This document shows positions 11,677-24,812 of a stretch of 64,000 nucleotides of DNA, piece by piece. The position numbers and the translations under genes were made by a program. How positions within the stretch are numbered: the stretch's first letter is position 1; the number at the start of each line of letters is the position of its first letter. Source of the DNA: Onchocerca volvulus (lineage: Eukaryota > Nematoda > Chromadorea > Rhabditida > Onchocercidae); the NCBI GenBank assembly GCA_000499405.2, contig HG738136.1, forward strand, positions 1,652,646-1,716,645, given 5' to 3'. The notes under the pieces are model-generated. The model worked only from the letters and a program-made list of their open reading frames with translations, made no database searches and had not been told where the DNA came from.

Positions 11677-13061
11677 CTGCAGTAAACTATTGAAAATTAA
11701 TGCATAATACATTGATATTATTGAGTGAAAATCTTTTTGGTATTTGAAAAGTCGAAAGTTGATCAATATTTTCGGACTAACAAATGTTTTGATTTTTTTT
11801 TTTTTTTTTAGAGATGATGATATCATAATAAGTCATTCCGGAACTGAAAAAATATCATTTAAATTTAACAATTATAAATATGTTTGAACGTTCAAAGTTT
11901 TTAATCCAAATTCAACAAATTAATAGCAGTTGTCATAAATCATTTGTTAAAATTAGACCACAAAGTTTGTTAATCAACTTCTTAAACAATAAATTTGCTA
12001 ATCAATAAGTTTGTTAACCAATAAATAAACAATTAAATTGATAAATTAGAATTGGAACTTAAATATATTAGAATTAAAAGTTAAAATGCATTCATAAAAA
12101 AATGAAACGAAAATTTGAAATCAATTTATATGGTTCTAATATATGGAAATTTTTCAGAAATAAAATTCGTTATTGGTTATAATTTATGGATTTTTTCATC
12201 ATTTTAAATGATATTAGTTTCGACTTAAGTTTAAATTTAAGTTCATCTAATAATGTGAGGATAGATATTTCGAAATTTACATCAATTTTTCAATTTCACA
12301 AATCGATTTAACTTATTTCACTAGTTTAAGAGTGCAATATTGATCGGAATTGATTAACTCTTGCTAAGAAATAGATATATTTGTTTCTTACAATTAATTC
12401 CACGTTTATGATCTATGTCTAGATCATTTATATTACTTCATCAGAAAAAAAAAAAGGAACTTTATCTCGTGCAAGAAAGATAGTTGCATGCATTTTGCAT
12501 GCATCAAACGAATATATCGACGATGACGTAATTTTGACAGCAAAGAACATTCCGAAAAATGACTTCTTTAATGTTGATAAGAAATACTTGAAATTTTTAT
12601 CATAAATATTATTCAAAAATTTTCATCATAAGTGCTATTTAACTGGAAATCATTCAAATCCAAATTTTCAATAATTAAATTCATTTTAACTTTCGCATAT
12701 CTTCACCTATCTTACACGTAGACAACTATAAAAATGATTTAATATTTGATAGTTTTACCGGAAAATCCGGAATATTCGTTAAAATATTCCATCAATTTTC
12801 ATTCACTCGAAATTGAAATGTTAATTAAGAAAAATCATATGATTATCAAATTTGTTAAAATATGTCTAGGCGCAGTTAGTTCATTACAAAATTAATTCAT
12901 TACAAAACACAAATTAATTAATGGTTTTTTGAAAAAAAAAAAATTCGAAATTGATTATTTGTCGATATGTTGAATTTAACAATAATTTGTTTTAAATATT
13001 TAATGGTGATGATGATGAAATTTAAGCTTATATCAAACTTTTTTTGATTGTTTGTTTCGTT

Positions 13062-13096
<35 letters not shown>

Positions 13097-16000
13097 AAAT
13101 AAATAAATAAAAAAAATTTATTACGGAGGATTGAAGGATAAATTCATTCATGCAAAATATGATTCTTAAACCTAACTTAATTCTGGTGAGAAAATTTTTT
13201 TTTCCCCATTTTTCTTTCTTTTTTTTTTTATTTCAATTATGATTTCTAATTAACATATAAATTTAAATATGAACTGGAACAATGGCACATATAAATTCCG
13301 AATATGAATTGAAATAATAGCATTATTCTTGCTAATATATAAAATTAATATTGGCACTTTTCGATGTTAACACTTTATATTTTCATTCTTTTATTTCAAA
13401 TATTTCCTAAAAATTTCAAGTTTTTCCTTTTCAATTCTCTTTCCAATTTCCATCATTTCAATATTCAAGGAGCAAAAAAATCAGAAGATTTATTACTAAA
13501 AATTATTTATTTTAATTTACAAGTCAAATCGACGATTTCATATCATCTCAAATTATTATCAAACGTTCATTCTCATTAAAATATCATTCTTGAGAAAAAA
13601 TTTTGCATCATTTATTATTCTGATAAGAAATAAAATACCAAAGTACATTAAGGCAAAAATGGTACTGATTAGAATGACCTAATCAATATCATCTATCTGA
13701 AACTGCAAATTTTTTTTTTTTTTTGAAATTGCAAAGCATTGTAAATTTTTCCGATTCAAAAGTTAAAGAGTAATTTGTTGGTTTCAGTGTATCACTGATA
13801 AGATGATAACTTAAAAAATTAAGAAAATTGATATTTGCAATGACTGTTTTTTAACATGAATCATTAATTGTTAACATGAATGTTCCAAATGATGATATAA
13901 TATTTAGTAATTTCTCAATCCAAAGAATGCTGGAATTGATAACATATCAGCAACTGATAATCCATTAATATCATAATAATCGAATGGAAAATTACAGTCA
14001 CCACTTTATCATAAATGGAAAGTAGTCTCAAAATTTTTTCTTCTTTCAGCATTTTTCTTCCAAAAAAATTTAAAATTTCGGATGTTTATGCAAATTTTAT
14101 TTCTTACTTGGTTAAATCATTTGGGGTTTTGAATTTTGATGTAATTTTAATGTTTGTGAAAATATTTTAAAGTTTTTTTTTTTATTCTGTTCGTTTTATT
14201 TTATCATGATATTTGCTAATTTTAATTACCATTCAGTAGTTTTTTCTTCTTACCTTCGCTAATTCTAGATCAGAATCATATTGTCATACGAATTACGATT
14301 CATTTCTTTCTTAAGTTTTAAATGAAGGATAATTATGCTCTTATGATATTTATAACGTTTGTGATATGATGATATGTAAAATTTGTGACTTGCACAAAAC
14401 TGTTGTTATTAAAATCCAGTTTTCCGGATGATATTTTTACTTTTTAATAAAAATGTCTTTTACAATTTGAAATTTTGAAGTTTATCTAATGAAAACTTAT
14501 TAAAACTTAGAATTTCAAATCGTTGAATTGATTTGCATTGTTGATAGTTTTGGCAAATACGAATGACTGGTTGATAATTTTTTAATTGGTAAGCAGAAGT
14601 GAAATTTTTTGACAAAATTTTACGGAAAAAATTGTAAAGAAAAAAAGTAAAAAGTAAAAATGAGAACCGAATTTCGTCTTTTTTTTTTTTTTTTTCAACG
14701 ATACGAAATTTCGAAAGTTTCACGCTGGTTTAAATTAAATTGTCAAGTTATATTCTCTTATTTCTGTTACGAATATATTGCAAAGATCTATATAATTGTA
14801 ATATTTTATACATCTTGTCATTGTTGCATGATTATTCACTGTCCCATTTAACACTTAGATTCTGCGCTATTGCATAATCTGATCGCAATTGACAATTGAC
14901 CTCTGGGTCATCATCATGCTGATATGATTTATTTCTCGGGCTCTTCTTTGTTCTCCGTTATTTGTCTCGATTCATTCTTTCATTTTATATAGGTTATTAA
15001 TGTTAAATATTAATTGCCGATTGATTCACATATTATCATCTTGAGAAAATGCCAATTATTCGAGAAATTATTCGAAGCGCAAATGTTTTATTTTAAAATC
15101 TCTTTCTTTGATTTCTTTCGATCGCAAATTTTGGTATCCCTTTTGTTCATTTAATTGTTATTCGAACATTCCCTTATTTATTTTATCAATGGCATGTTAT
15201 TTTCTGGTTTTACACGTGAAATTTAACTTTTTCAAGATTTATTCTTGAGAATAATTGTAATTCTTTTTATGTCAGCAAATTCATCAAATTTTTTGTTCAT
15301 ATTATTAGCAAATTTAAACTATCGAGAAATGCCATACTTTTTCTTTCGGACTTTTAAAAATATCTATGCTTCGTTTGCAATTTCAAGAGTATTATTTACC
15401 TAGTGCAGCTTCTTGATCCACATGGATTCTTTCGTGAAGATTTAAAACAGAATGTGAAATCACTCTATTACCCTTTGTCTTCAATTAAAAGAAATAATAA
15501 TGATGATAATAATAAAAATGTGAAGTTAATTACTGAACTGTTTCACATCCATTGTTTGTAAATAAGAAATGGAAATGAAAGATAGAAAAGAGATAATTAT
15601 TTAAAGAATGGATGATTAATTCTGTCTCTCTTCTATTCTTTTCAAGTTCTTTTAGACAAATACTTTCTGTAAAAACTCGAGAATGCTATTGTCGAAAATA
15701 TTTGGCGCTTACGATGACACATAATGCTTTAAAATAACAACTTTCGATGATGTCATTCATTTTTTTTTTTTAAAATTCGTTTCTCTCTGACCATTACTAT
15801 CTCCCAGGATTGATTTATGCCGACAATTTCAACAAAATAAACTTTGCCATTTGTAAACAAACAAAAGAAAACAAACTCTCAATTGAATTGAAAATTATTA
15901 CTAGCTACACGCCAACTTTTTTTTTTCTGCATTTTGATAAAAATAACTTGAACTGATTGGCTTTTCGGCGAGATTTTGAACAAATAGGTTGAATAAGGTT

Positions 16001-16198
16001 GCTACAGAAGAATCTCCTTGTGTTTTACAACGCCGGAATGAACCGAATTTCAAATTATTAAATATTTCTGGCTTTTAATTTAATTTATATTTACTGAATA
16101 AGAGCCATAAAATAACTGGGTTATTAACTGGGTTATATTTCATTGAAATTGATACAACGATCGGATTTTGTCCTTTAATGAAATTTTTTATTTTCCAG

Positions 16199-16317
16199 CG
16201 TATATTCCGGATAGACTATGGATCAACCTATCTCAAGAACCTACTATTCCACTAGGTCAATTCATTTCATTCATTTCTTGGTCAGATCGAGACTACTTGT
16301 CTCCTTCCCGACCATGA
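16199..16317 (+). other. Possible orphan terminal exon
   Basis: After a good acceptor (TATTTTCCAG) an open frame of 39 codons runs to TGA. It includes YIPDRLWINLSQEP and SDRDYLSPSRP and is less AT-biased than neighbouring frames. I could not find matching upstream exons, and I recognise no family. It may be chance, a transposon remnant, or the last exon of a gene I failed to assemble. Confidence 0.2.
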
Positions 16318-16387
16318 AGAAATCCATCATCGCGGGTTTGTAATTATAACAGTCTGAAGCTTCAGGACTAAGATATTTGCTTGTCTT

Positions 16388-16592
16388 AATCTATATAAAT
16401 AAAAATGTAAATGTTAGTTATGGCCTTTGACCCAACATTTTAAGCTCTTCACCGATTGATTAGAAATTTTCATGAGACGTTGCATTCGAATGGGCGCGAG
16501 TTTTTATATGAATAAGGCGTGCGTTTAAGAACTTTCGGAGATCTAAGATTCTGAACAAACGAACATTTACATTGCTATTTGTATGGATTAGC
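16388..16592 (+). mobile_element. MITE-like element, copy A
   Basis: A roughly 200-bp element with imperfect terminal inverted repeats: left end ATCTATATAAATAAAAATGT, right end GAACATTTACATTGCTATTT plus a few bases. Its interior (CTTCACCGATTGATTAGAAA, then CGTTGCATTCGAATGGGCGC) recurs at three other places in the window. There is no coding capacity, so it would be non-autonomous. I did not identify target-site duplications with confidence, and the superfamily is unknown. Confidence 0.75.
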
Positions 16593-17359
16593 TGAAATGG
16601 TCACACGAAGCGTTTCAAGCTGGTCCAGATAGTAAGACATAAAAAATTTGCTTTTTGCATATCGCGTGAACTTTCTTAGTTGATTATATACCCGCATTCC
16701 AGGAATGAATAATTACAAAGATGTCAGCAAGAAGAAAGCGAAATATTGATGAAATTCACATGAAAAATCAAAGATCTGCTGGATTTTTTGTTTTTCTGGG
16801 CAGAAATCATTAAAAACGATCCAAGAGAATGATTGATGTTATAGAAAATGAAAACATTTTTTCTTTTTTTTTTGGAAACGATAATTGTTCAAAAACGATT
16901 GAAGAAATTAAATTAGTCAGTGACTGTTTTCCATTGATATTAATTAATTATCATTTAACTTGCTCATAATTGTCAATTTTTTGCAGATTTTCAATTCTTA
17001 GGTAACTAATTCCTATTTGATGTAATCTTTTATTTTACTATTCGTTCACATTCAAAATAATCATGTTTTACAGTCAAAACTGTTCATGTCCGAAATAATC
17101 ATATTTTATCAGTCGAAATCATTCATATCGATTAAGTTCAAATCGAAATCAAATGCCATTAAAGGTTTATTTCAGTAAGCTAATCAAGAAACACCAACCA
17201 AATCTTATCAAAGCTTTAATCAATCTTGATTGATCATCGAAGTTTATTTAATCAGTGACCTTTGATCCATAACAAATATCATCGATTAAATGCCAAAGAT
17301 TTGCATATTATCCACCTGTCTATTTCTCTGAACATATGAACGTTAATGCTAACATTCCA

Positions 17360-17500
17360 TCTGTTTCAGTTTGTTTACCTGTCTGTGTGCATTTCCGTCC
17401 GTGTCTGTCTTTACATGTGTATCTCTCCATTTATCTCCGTCTATGCATATATGTCTGTCTATCTGTAACGACATGTCTGTCTTGCTTCCTGTCTGTTGTG
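17360..17500 (+). repeat. TCTG-rich low-complexity tract
   Basis: An irregular tract of CTGTCTGT, TCTGTCTTT, TCTCCATTT and similar words, with GTGT runs. The short open frames it creates have a skewed composition (Cys, Val, Ser) and no domain, so I read it as simple-sequence DNA. Confidence 0.55.
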
Positions 17501-17715
17501 TACGTGTGAGCGAGGATGATACGTGCATTTTAGCAGCGCATTGTTGCAGTTATTATCATGGAATCAGGAGAACTTAATGACCCATTAATGTTTTCGCTTC
17601 TGTATTTGCAGTTTTCATTTTTAATTTATTATGTTTTATTTGCGGAAGTATTGACGTGTCGCACATATGTGTCACACGTTTTAATGTTAAATCGGAACTT
17701 AGATGGCATTTACTG

Positions 17716-17783
17716 CAACAATATATATGATGCACTCGTGCCTGAGTTGACGCTCAGACTCAAGTGCATCATATATATTGTTG
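17716..17783. repeat. Inverted repeat with 21-bp perfect arms
   Basis: The left arm (17716-17736, CAACAATATATATGATGCAC plus T) is exactly complementary to the right arm (17763-17783). The 26-bp middle contains a second small stem (CTGAG/CTCAG). It sits at the left edge of a long repeat field, so it may be an end or a junction of the repeated material. Confidence 0.85.
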
Positions 17784-18070
17784 CATTGATGCTAGGCTCT
17801 AATATATCGTTGTATTAATGCTAGGCTCCAATACACTATATGTACTGTTCTATTAATACTAGGCCCTAATATATTGTATTAATGTTAGGCCTCAATATAT
17901 CACATCGTTCTATTAATACTAGGCCTTTGTATCTTTGTATTAATGCTAATGTATTACACATATCACATGTATCGGGTATATTAATACTAGGCTCCCATAT
18001 GTGTTATGCGTAACATTGTATTGATGCTAGACCGACGAAATATTAAAGCCTAGCATCAACACAATACATA
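17784..18070. repeat. Irregular repeats around a CTAGGC core
   Basis: About eight imperfect copies of TATTAATGCTAGGCTCYAAT, spaced roughly 30-38 bp apart. Near the right end TTGATGCTAG (about 18021) faces CTAGCATCAA (about 18050), so one copy is inverted. Non-coding. Confidence 0.75.
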
Positions 18071-18090
18071 TACAACGATAGGATATTATA

Positions 18091-18335
18091 CGTATGTTTT
18101 GGCGCTAGATTCCGCACATCACACGTATTATTTTGGCGCTAGATGTCGCGCATTACACGCATTATTTTGGCACTAAATTCCATATATCACACGTATTGTT
18201 TTGGCGCCAAATTCCGTATCTCACACGTATTGTTTTGGCGCTAAATTCCGTATATCACACGTATTGTTTTGGCGCCAAATTCCGTATCTCACATGTATTG
18301 TTTTGGCGCCAAATTCCGTTACATTTTACGTGTTG
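18091..18335. repeat. 34-bp tandem repeat, seven units
   Basis: TTTTGGCGC (once TTTTGGCAC) begins at 18097, 18131, 18165, 18199, 18233, 18267 and 18301, an exact 34-bp period. Each unit continues with an ATTCCGTATATCACACGTAT-type segment. An open frame runs through it because 34 is not a multiple of three and no stop falls in one phase, but the encoded peptide simply reflects the repeat. I do not call it a gene. Confidence 0.92.
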
Positions 18336-18469
18336 TTGGATTGATGAGAGGCTCTATGCTTATAGTTATTGGTGCAGTTGCATGTACCTTAGCACATGGA
18401 TTGATTTTGGATGCATTTTTCAAAAAATTTCACTCGCTTCGTATACATGCTGGATTTAGAATGTTCTGA

Positions 18470-19440
18470 GGAAAGTAGCAAAATACTAATATGTCTAGGA
18501 GTAAAAAAAATGATGGCTGCCTTCTTTTGCATATTTGAGAGAGTGAGGAACTTAGTTATTTGAAATTTACATTTTATAAAATTGGTTCGAACATTCACCT
18601 TCCATTCGCATTGCTTTCTTTCATTATATTAATGCATTAGAGGGCAATATCAAATGGATTTTTTAATGCAAATGCTAGATGAAATATTTTCTAGAAATGA
18701 AATTGAAAAAGTTCGGAAAAGAGGAGAGTTTTTTATAAAAGAATGTTAACTCAAATGGCTTGATGCTTCTTGGATTAATTATCACTTGTTTCATTTCGCT
18801 TCTCTTATTCTACGATAACTCAATTAGTTAAAAAAAGTCACTCAAAATTTTCATTGCCTAAATTTATCGAATAGAAAATAGTGTATTTAGAAATAAAACG
18901 CAATGCTGAAGAATAGCAACGTTGATTAATTGATGTTACTTATTGACATTTTCATTTTTTTAAATTGGACGTTGTATCTAAACTTGAAATTCTTAGTTAT
19001 TATTTGTTACTTACTGTAATCTAAATTAGTCGTTATTGGTTTTGATCCTTATTTCGTTATTTCTAGACATATTTTGTGATATTAGTAAATCACTGGCGGT
19101 AACTTTATGACTTTTAAAATTTCTTATCTTTTTCACGATATTGTTTTGATACAAAGAGATGTACGAGCGAGAAAGTTGTGAAGTTCCATGAATTTGATTT
19201 CCACTTTGATTAATAAAGAAAATGTTTAAACGTAATTCTACTGAACTGAAATTTATAATTCAATCGTAGTTATTTTTGAACCAATCTAATTGAATCTGAA
19301 AAGCAAACCTACTAGAGTTTTTTGAAATTACTATTATTTCATTTCGAAGTTACTTTCATTGCTATCATTTCGTTAACATTTGAGATTCATACTAACAAAT
19401 TCCGTTTCATATTTTGTGACCTTTTATTCTGGATACGTTG
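18470..19440. other. Intergenic DNA upstream of citrate synthase
   Basis: No gene is seen. The promoter of citrate synthase presumably lies here, but I could not pick out a defined element. A well-formed acceptor (AAATTTCAG ending at 19460) closes the region. Confidence 0.4.
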
Positions 19441-19450
19441 AGCATAATTT

Positions 19451-19460
19451 CAAATTTCAG
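19451..19460 (+). promoter_or_regulatory. Likely trans-splice acceptor of citrate synthase
   Basis: CAAATTTCAG matches the nematode acceptor consensus TTTTCAG. It lies 51 nt upstream of the chosen ATG with no other obvious upstream exon, so SL1 addition here is likely (inference). Confidence 0.45.
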
Positions 19461-19511
19461 TTCTATTCGAAATCTTGCATATCTCTCGCGAAACACACGT
19501 ATTATCTATAT

Positions 19512-22500
19512 ATGATGGCTTTTACTACGAAAATTCGTGTTTGTACAAGATCTCATTTAAAAGTATGTAGCAATGAATTTAATTAGTTACAAATCAATAT
19601 CAATTTAATATTCCTAATTGCATGCCTTTATCGAAATATTTTAGATCTCTTGGATGAACTTCCTTTTATCATGTTTAGGAACCGTTAATACCGTAATAAC
19701 TTCTGTATTACTAAAAAAAAAAAGAAATTGTTTTCTGGTTTTCATAAAATTTCCAATTCTTTTTATTCAGTTCATTTTTAACAATTGCAGAGTTTAACAA
19801 CATGCTTTCAATATTCAACAGCGGCTTCAACAACAAATCTCAAAGAGGTCAGTTTTTTATTGTCTTTAATATTTGCAATTCAGGAATATAATTTATTTGA
19901 AAACTATCTGAATACGGATTCGACAAGTTTTCTAGCAACATTTCCTGTTAAGTATTGTTTCTTTATTCGAATCGTCAAGATTGAAACAATTTTACCAAAT
20001 GGAATTATTGTTAACGAGACGTACTGCTAGCAAATCAATAATTTTGGCTGTTGCAATTCAAAACTTTTTTTAAAAATTTTATTTTTTTTTTTACAAAATT
20101 TCAAAAAATGTATTTTATAAAATGTGCATCCAGGAAATGGCCATTTTTTTTTTTTAAATTTTACATCGTCCTATTATTCGAGGTACTGGCGAAAAAAATT
20201 TCAATCCATAACGAGAAAGTCAAGGAATTTCGAAAAGAACATGGTGCAGCAGTAATCCAAAATGTAACTGTCGATATGCTTTATGGTGGAATGCGGACTC
20301 TAAAGGTTTTTTTTTTTGATTTATGTTTTAACTGACCATTTTATGGAGAAAATTGATATCATACTATTTTTGAAATTTAAATTTATAAGTAATGGTTATC
20401 ATTTATATACAAATTCAGGATGGCTTTGGGTTAAATAAAGAAATTTTTAAAACTTTCCGAAATTTTTCCTCTACATTCCGATATACCTATTATTATTTAC
20501 ATATACAAAATTCTGACACGTTGTAATGTATGTTTAATTTGAAACTATTTCATAAAAATTACAATGTGGATAGACATTTCGTCGGAGCACAAGCAGCATC
20601 ACTTTTTAAAGCATTGCAGTTCATAGGAAATCCTAGGAAGAGAGACTTCTTAAAAGCGAAAGAACTGATTTCAATGAAATTAATTTTTAGGCGTTAGTAA
20701 CTGAGACATCCGTATTAGATCCGGAGGAGGGTATACGCTTTCGTGGTTATTCTATACCGGAATGCCAAAAAATGTTACCTAAGGCAAAAGGAGGTGAGGA
20801 ACCATTACCAGAAGGAATTTGGTGGCTGTTGTGCACTGGTGATATTCCAAATGAGGCACAAACTACAGCAATCAGGTATTTCCGTTAATATAACTTCCTT
20901 AAAAGTAGTTTTAACATTAACATGAAAACTACATGAAATCACTCAAATCGAATGATTGAAATTTGCCGTGGAATTAAAATACATTAAAATTAGAATGCAC
21001 AGTCACTTTCGATAGGTTTTTGATATATACTTACATGTAATTGAGATATATCGGAAATCTAACGTCAGTTTTTATCTTTACAAAAATAATTTAGCAGTCT
21101 TACGGCGTTTTACATCTTGCGATTTTTCTTTTTTGTTTTTTGCATCGCGTATGAATATCTTGCCAGAAAACTTAGTTAAAATTAAAAAGTACAGAATTTA
21201 AAAGAAAAATCAAGCAAAAAAAAAAAAAATTACAAATCTTTTGCAAATATTTCAGTATATTTAACATTGAAATTAAGTTTCTTCCACACGCCATTTCTGA
21301 ATTTATCGAAATTTTCGAACATTTTTTTAAATAATTTCAGTAAAGAATGGGCTGCTCATGCGGATCTACCGAAACATGTCGAACAAATGATCTGCAATTT
21401 TCCGAACAAGTTACATCCTATGGCGCAGTTTGTTTCGGCTATCGCTGCTCTTAATTGTGAGAGTAAATTTGCCGAAGTATGTATGAACAAAATATTTTAA
21501 TATTTATGTTTGAATGAAATTTTTTTTTTTTTTTTTTTTGATGAATTTCAATATACGTACGGTCAACTTTAGAAGCTAAATAATTATAATTACAAAACAG
21601 CCGAAGAAAATTTGCAAAAAGTGGTTTATTGCAAGACAGTGATGATATGAATTTATAATAAGGAAAGCAGGAATATTTTTGATTCGAATATAGGTGATGA
21701 GAGTAGAGCAAGTGTAAGTTACTTTCTTCTTACTTGTCAATATTGAGTAATGGACAGCAGTGCCTTCGATAGAGTTCAATTAAGGTTGTTAGCATTTTTA
21801 GGCTTACAGTAGTGGAGTAAAAAAAGTCAGATATTGGGAATTTGTATACGATGATGCCATGAAACTTCTCGCAAAATTACCTACGATTGCTGCACTTATT
21901 TATCGAAATTTGTACAGAGATGGTAAATTTTTAAATAGTTTAAATAAGTTTAGTTATTCAAGTATGAATATGCAACTTTATCTTGATTCATTATACCATT
22001 TTATCGGGAATTAAGAATAGGATTTATTTCTTCATGTTGTTACTTGCAAAATTTACATTTATCTATTAACAGATTTCCAAAAAGATTAATTTATGAATTT
22101 TTGAAATTTCTTAGAAAATCAAGTTTGGTAGTTTCAGGTACATTGGCGAGTGTAGTCAGCTCATCGAATGATTGGTCTGCCAATTTTACATCAATGCTTG
22201 GTTACAAAGATCCAAATTTCACTGAACTTATGCGTCTATATCTCACAATCCATAGCGATCACGAAGGCGGTAATGTTTCTGCGCATACGTCGCATTTAGT
22301 TGGCTCGGCTTTATCAGATCCATATCTGTCGTTCTCCGCTGCTATGGCTGGACTTGCTGGACCACTACATGGTTTGGCTAATCAAGAGGTACATTTTATT
22401 CGATTGCTAATTTGGAAATGTATTAATTATTACTTTACCTGATCAATTTCTCTTGTATCTCTAAAATTTTATATTTAAACGGATAATTTCTATCACTTTA

Positions 22501-23432
22501 ATAATTGTTTTTACTTTTTTACAAGTGTTCCCATCAGTTATTTTTTAAATAATATTGTTTGTAAAACGGCAAAAGATTTCGGTTGAATTTTTTCTTTATT
22601 TTGTTCATAAATTTTTATTTTCTTAACTTCAGGTGTTGGTGTTTTTAACAAAGTGCAGAAAAGAATTAGGCGATAATTATACCGACCAGCAGTTGAGTGA
22701 CTGGGTATGGAATCATTTGAAGAGTGGACAGGTTTGAAATTTTAACAAAGTTTTTAAGATAATTTAAGAAAATTCATGATATTATAAATCATAACATTGA
22801 ACTTCAATTAGGTAGTCCCAGGTTATGGTCATGCTGTGCTGCGTAAAACAGATCCACGATATACCTGTCAGCGAGAGTTTGCCTTGAAACATCTTCCGAA
22901 GGATCCAATGTTCCATCTTGTTTCAAAGCTTTACCAATTTACGCCTGATATTCTTTTGAAACAAGGAAAGGTATGATATAATTATGAAAAGTCGAGAAAA
23001 GTTTATAACTTTTTAGAGAATCCCGTGTTTAAAATAAAAGCATTTTTCGAACTTAGATGATTAATGATGCTAAATATCTCCTGATATTTTATGGTCTCGA
23101 ATAATTTAGAAAAAAATTTTCACACCATTAAAATAGTGTAATTGGCTCATATATTTTGAACATGTAAATTTTAAAACAAAGGCAGTATGAAGTATACATT
23201 GATATGATTGTTCCAGGCTAAAAATCCATGGCCCAATGTGGATGCACATTCTGGAGTGTTACTCCAATATTATGGTATGAAAGAAATGTCATTCTACACG
23301 GTACTTTTTGGTGTATCACGTGCACTAGGTTGCTTATCGCAGATGATATGGTCTCGTGCAATGGGTCTGCCACTTGAACGTCCCAAATCTCATTCAACTG
23401 ACGGCCTCATGAAATTGGTTAAAAAAAATTGA
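19512..23432 (+). CDS. cts-1: Citrate synthase, mitochondrial
   Basis: Ten exons: 19512-19538, 19791-19847, 20183-20305, 20691-20875, 21341-21476, 21802-21922, 22138-22388, 22633-22731, 22812-22970, 23217-23432. They join in phase to 457 residues, close to the usual size. The enzyme condenses acetyl-CoA and oxaloacetate to citrate in the TCA cycle. The three catalytic residues are present in their family contexts: His294 in GPLHGLAN, His340 in [14 protein letters not shown] and Asp395 in [19 protein letters not shown] is also intact. The N terminus ([19 protein letters not shown]) is basic, hydroxylated and free of acids, as expected for a mitochondrial presequence. Exon 1 is only 27 nt and is inferred from phase, donor and presequence quality. 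The acceptor of exon 3 (TTATTCGAG) is unusual but gives the conserved protein. The symbol follows the C. elegans orthologue. Confidence 0.96.
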
Positions 23433-23439
23433 TGTAGTA

Positions 23440-24812
23440 GAAGAAGAGCGGGAAGAGAAAGTTGTTGCATATCTTTTTAAATTTTTCGCTGAAATTTCAT
23501 TATTTCTGCCAAAAAGTAATTTATGCGCGTAGTTGCCATCCCTAAAATTCATTTCTGTATTCATATTTGTTTTGTTTTTAAAATTGTTGATTTATTCATT
23601 ATTTAAACATCTTATACTGAGAAAAGGAAGCTGAATTTTTCCGAAGTTTCTGAACGAATTTTTAAGAAAATAGTTGAATATCCGTGTTTTAAAAATAAGA
23701 TAATAAGGCATTAAATTTAATGGTCTTGTTCAGCTCATTGTATTCGGAAAACTTTGGTTACCTTTAATTTCATTTTGGAATTGGAAAAAATTGTGTTTTT
23801 GGATTTGTTTTTTAAGGACAAACTTTTTCTAGAAATAAAAACTTCTGGAGTTTTGCCTCAATTTTGGACGAATATTCATGCTTTCGGGCAAAATTGCAAG
23901 TTTTCATTTTTTAATTATGGTAATCCAGATGTATGGTAACGCAATCAAGCAAAAATTTTAAAAGAAAAATAATGATTCAGAGGGAAGATGAGGGGAAAAT
24001 GGTATAAATATGTTTATAGCGGATCTTGAGATATCGATGTTTCTATGAAATTTCAGAAAAAAACTCTAGAATTCCTCTATTTTCTTATGTTATATTTATA
24101 TTAGATGCATTACAAATTATGATGACAATTTATCAAACCATTTATTTATGGTTTGAAGAAGAGTGATTTAAGCAAACAATATTAATTGTTTTTTTCTTTT
24201 AAATATACAAAATTTTATTACTGTTTCATTTTCGTCAAAGTGCTATTGCACTTTATACTATTTAAGACAACGACAGGATATCTGAATTTGTTTTTTTTTT
24301 TTTTTTCGCGCTTTTTCCATTTTCTTCCCAAATGTTAAAAATTATCTTGTAGATTAAGGAGAGCATTTTTGTTTTTGTTTTTTTTAAATATCTTTTCCAT
24401 ATCCTACACATTACTTCATTTAAAAAATAATGAATACTCTTAATAGTTTTGCATACTGTATCTGAACGAGGAATTTGTTTGTGATGAAGCGATTGTTGTC
24501 GCTCATATTTTTTAATTAAAATAGGTTAATACATAGTAAATAAATGCATAAACTGGAATTTAAAGTTTGTTGTTTTTGAAAGAAAAAATCCGTTCGAAGT
24601 TCGACGTAAACATCAAAAATTTATGAAGTAGGAATGTGCAAATAAGTTATGGATAATTGATGTAGTATTTTGAATTAAAATTTAAATTTCATTTGTTACT
24701 TATTATATAGCTATAGTTCTCGAGTTTGGTATCACGTAAGAATTTCTTGCGAAAATTTTAAAAAGAAAGCAAATAAAAATATCAAGAATTCGAAACAGGC
24801 AACGTTTATCAG
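23440..24812. other. Intergenic DNA between convergent genes
   Basis: This is the shared 3' side of citrate synthase (plus) and the membrane-protein gene (minus). It presumably contains both 3' UTRs. AATAAA-like words occur (for example near 23837), but I cannot choose poly(A) sites. No gene is seen. Confidence 0.45.

Larger units (their letters stand above)
6270..16190. other. Long gene-poor intergenic region
   Basis: About 10 kb with no convincing gene on either strand. Open frames are short and mostly made from A/T runs. The region holds many homopolymers (A runs near 9342-9371, 10729-10771 and 13064-13095; T runs near 10297-10320), an ACGT-rich degenerate repeat (6788-7075), a short TA microsatellite with flanking inverted repeat (9206-9261), and a perfect 44-bp palindrome (11633-11676). 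The part from about 14850 to 15480 is less AT-rich and more complex than its surroundings, but I could not assign a product. It could hold distal control elements of the receptor gene (inference). Confidence 0.5.

Noticed and set aside
12918..13151. Phe-rich frame as a membrane protein
   Set aside because: The hydrophobic segment is just an A homopolymer read on the other strand.
17371..17818. Cys/Val-rich and hydrophobic frames before the repeat island
   Set aside because: They arise from TCTG low-complexity sequence and run into the inverted repeat; no conserved pattern.
18133..18459. 108-codon open frame as a gene
   Set aside because: It is produced by the 34-bp tandem array; the peptide merely repeats the unit in successive frames.
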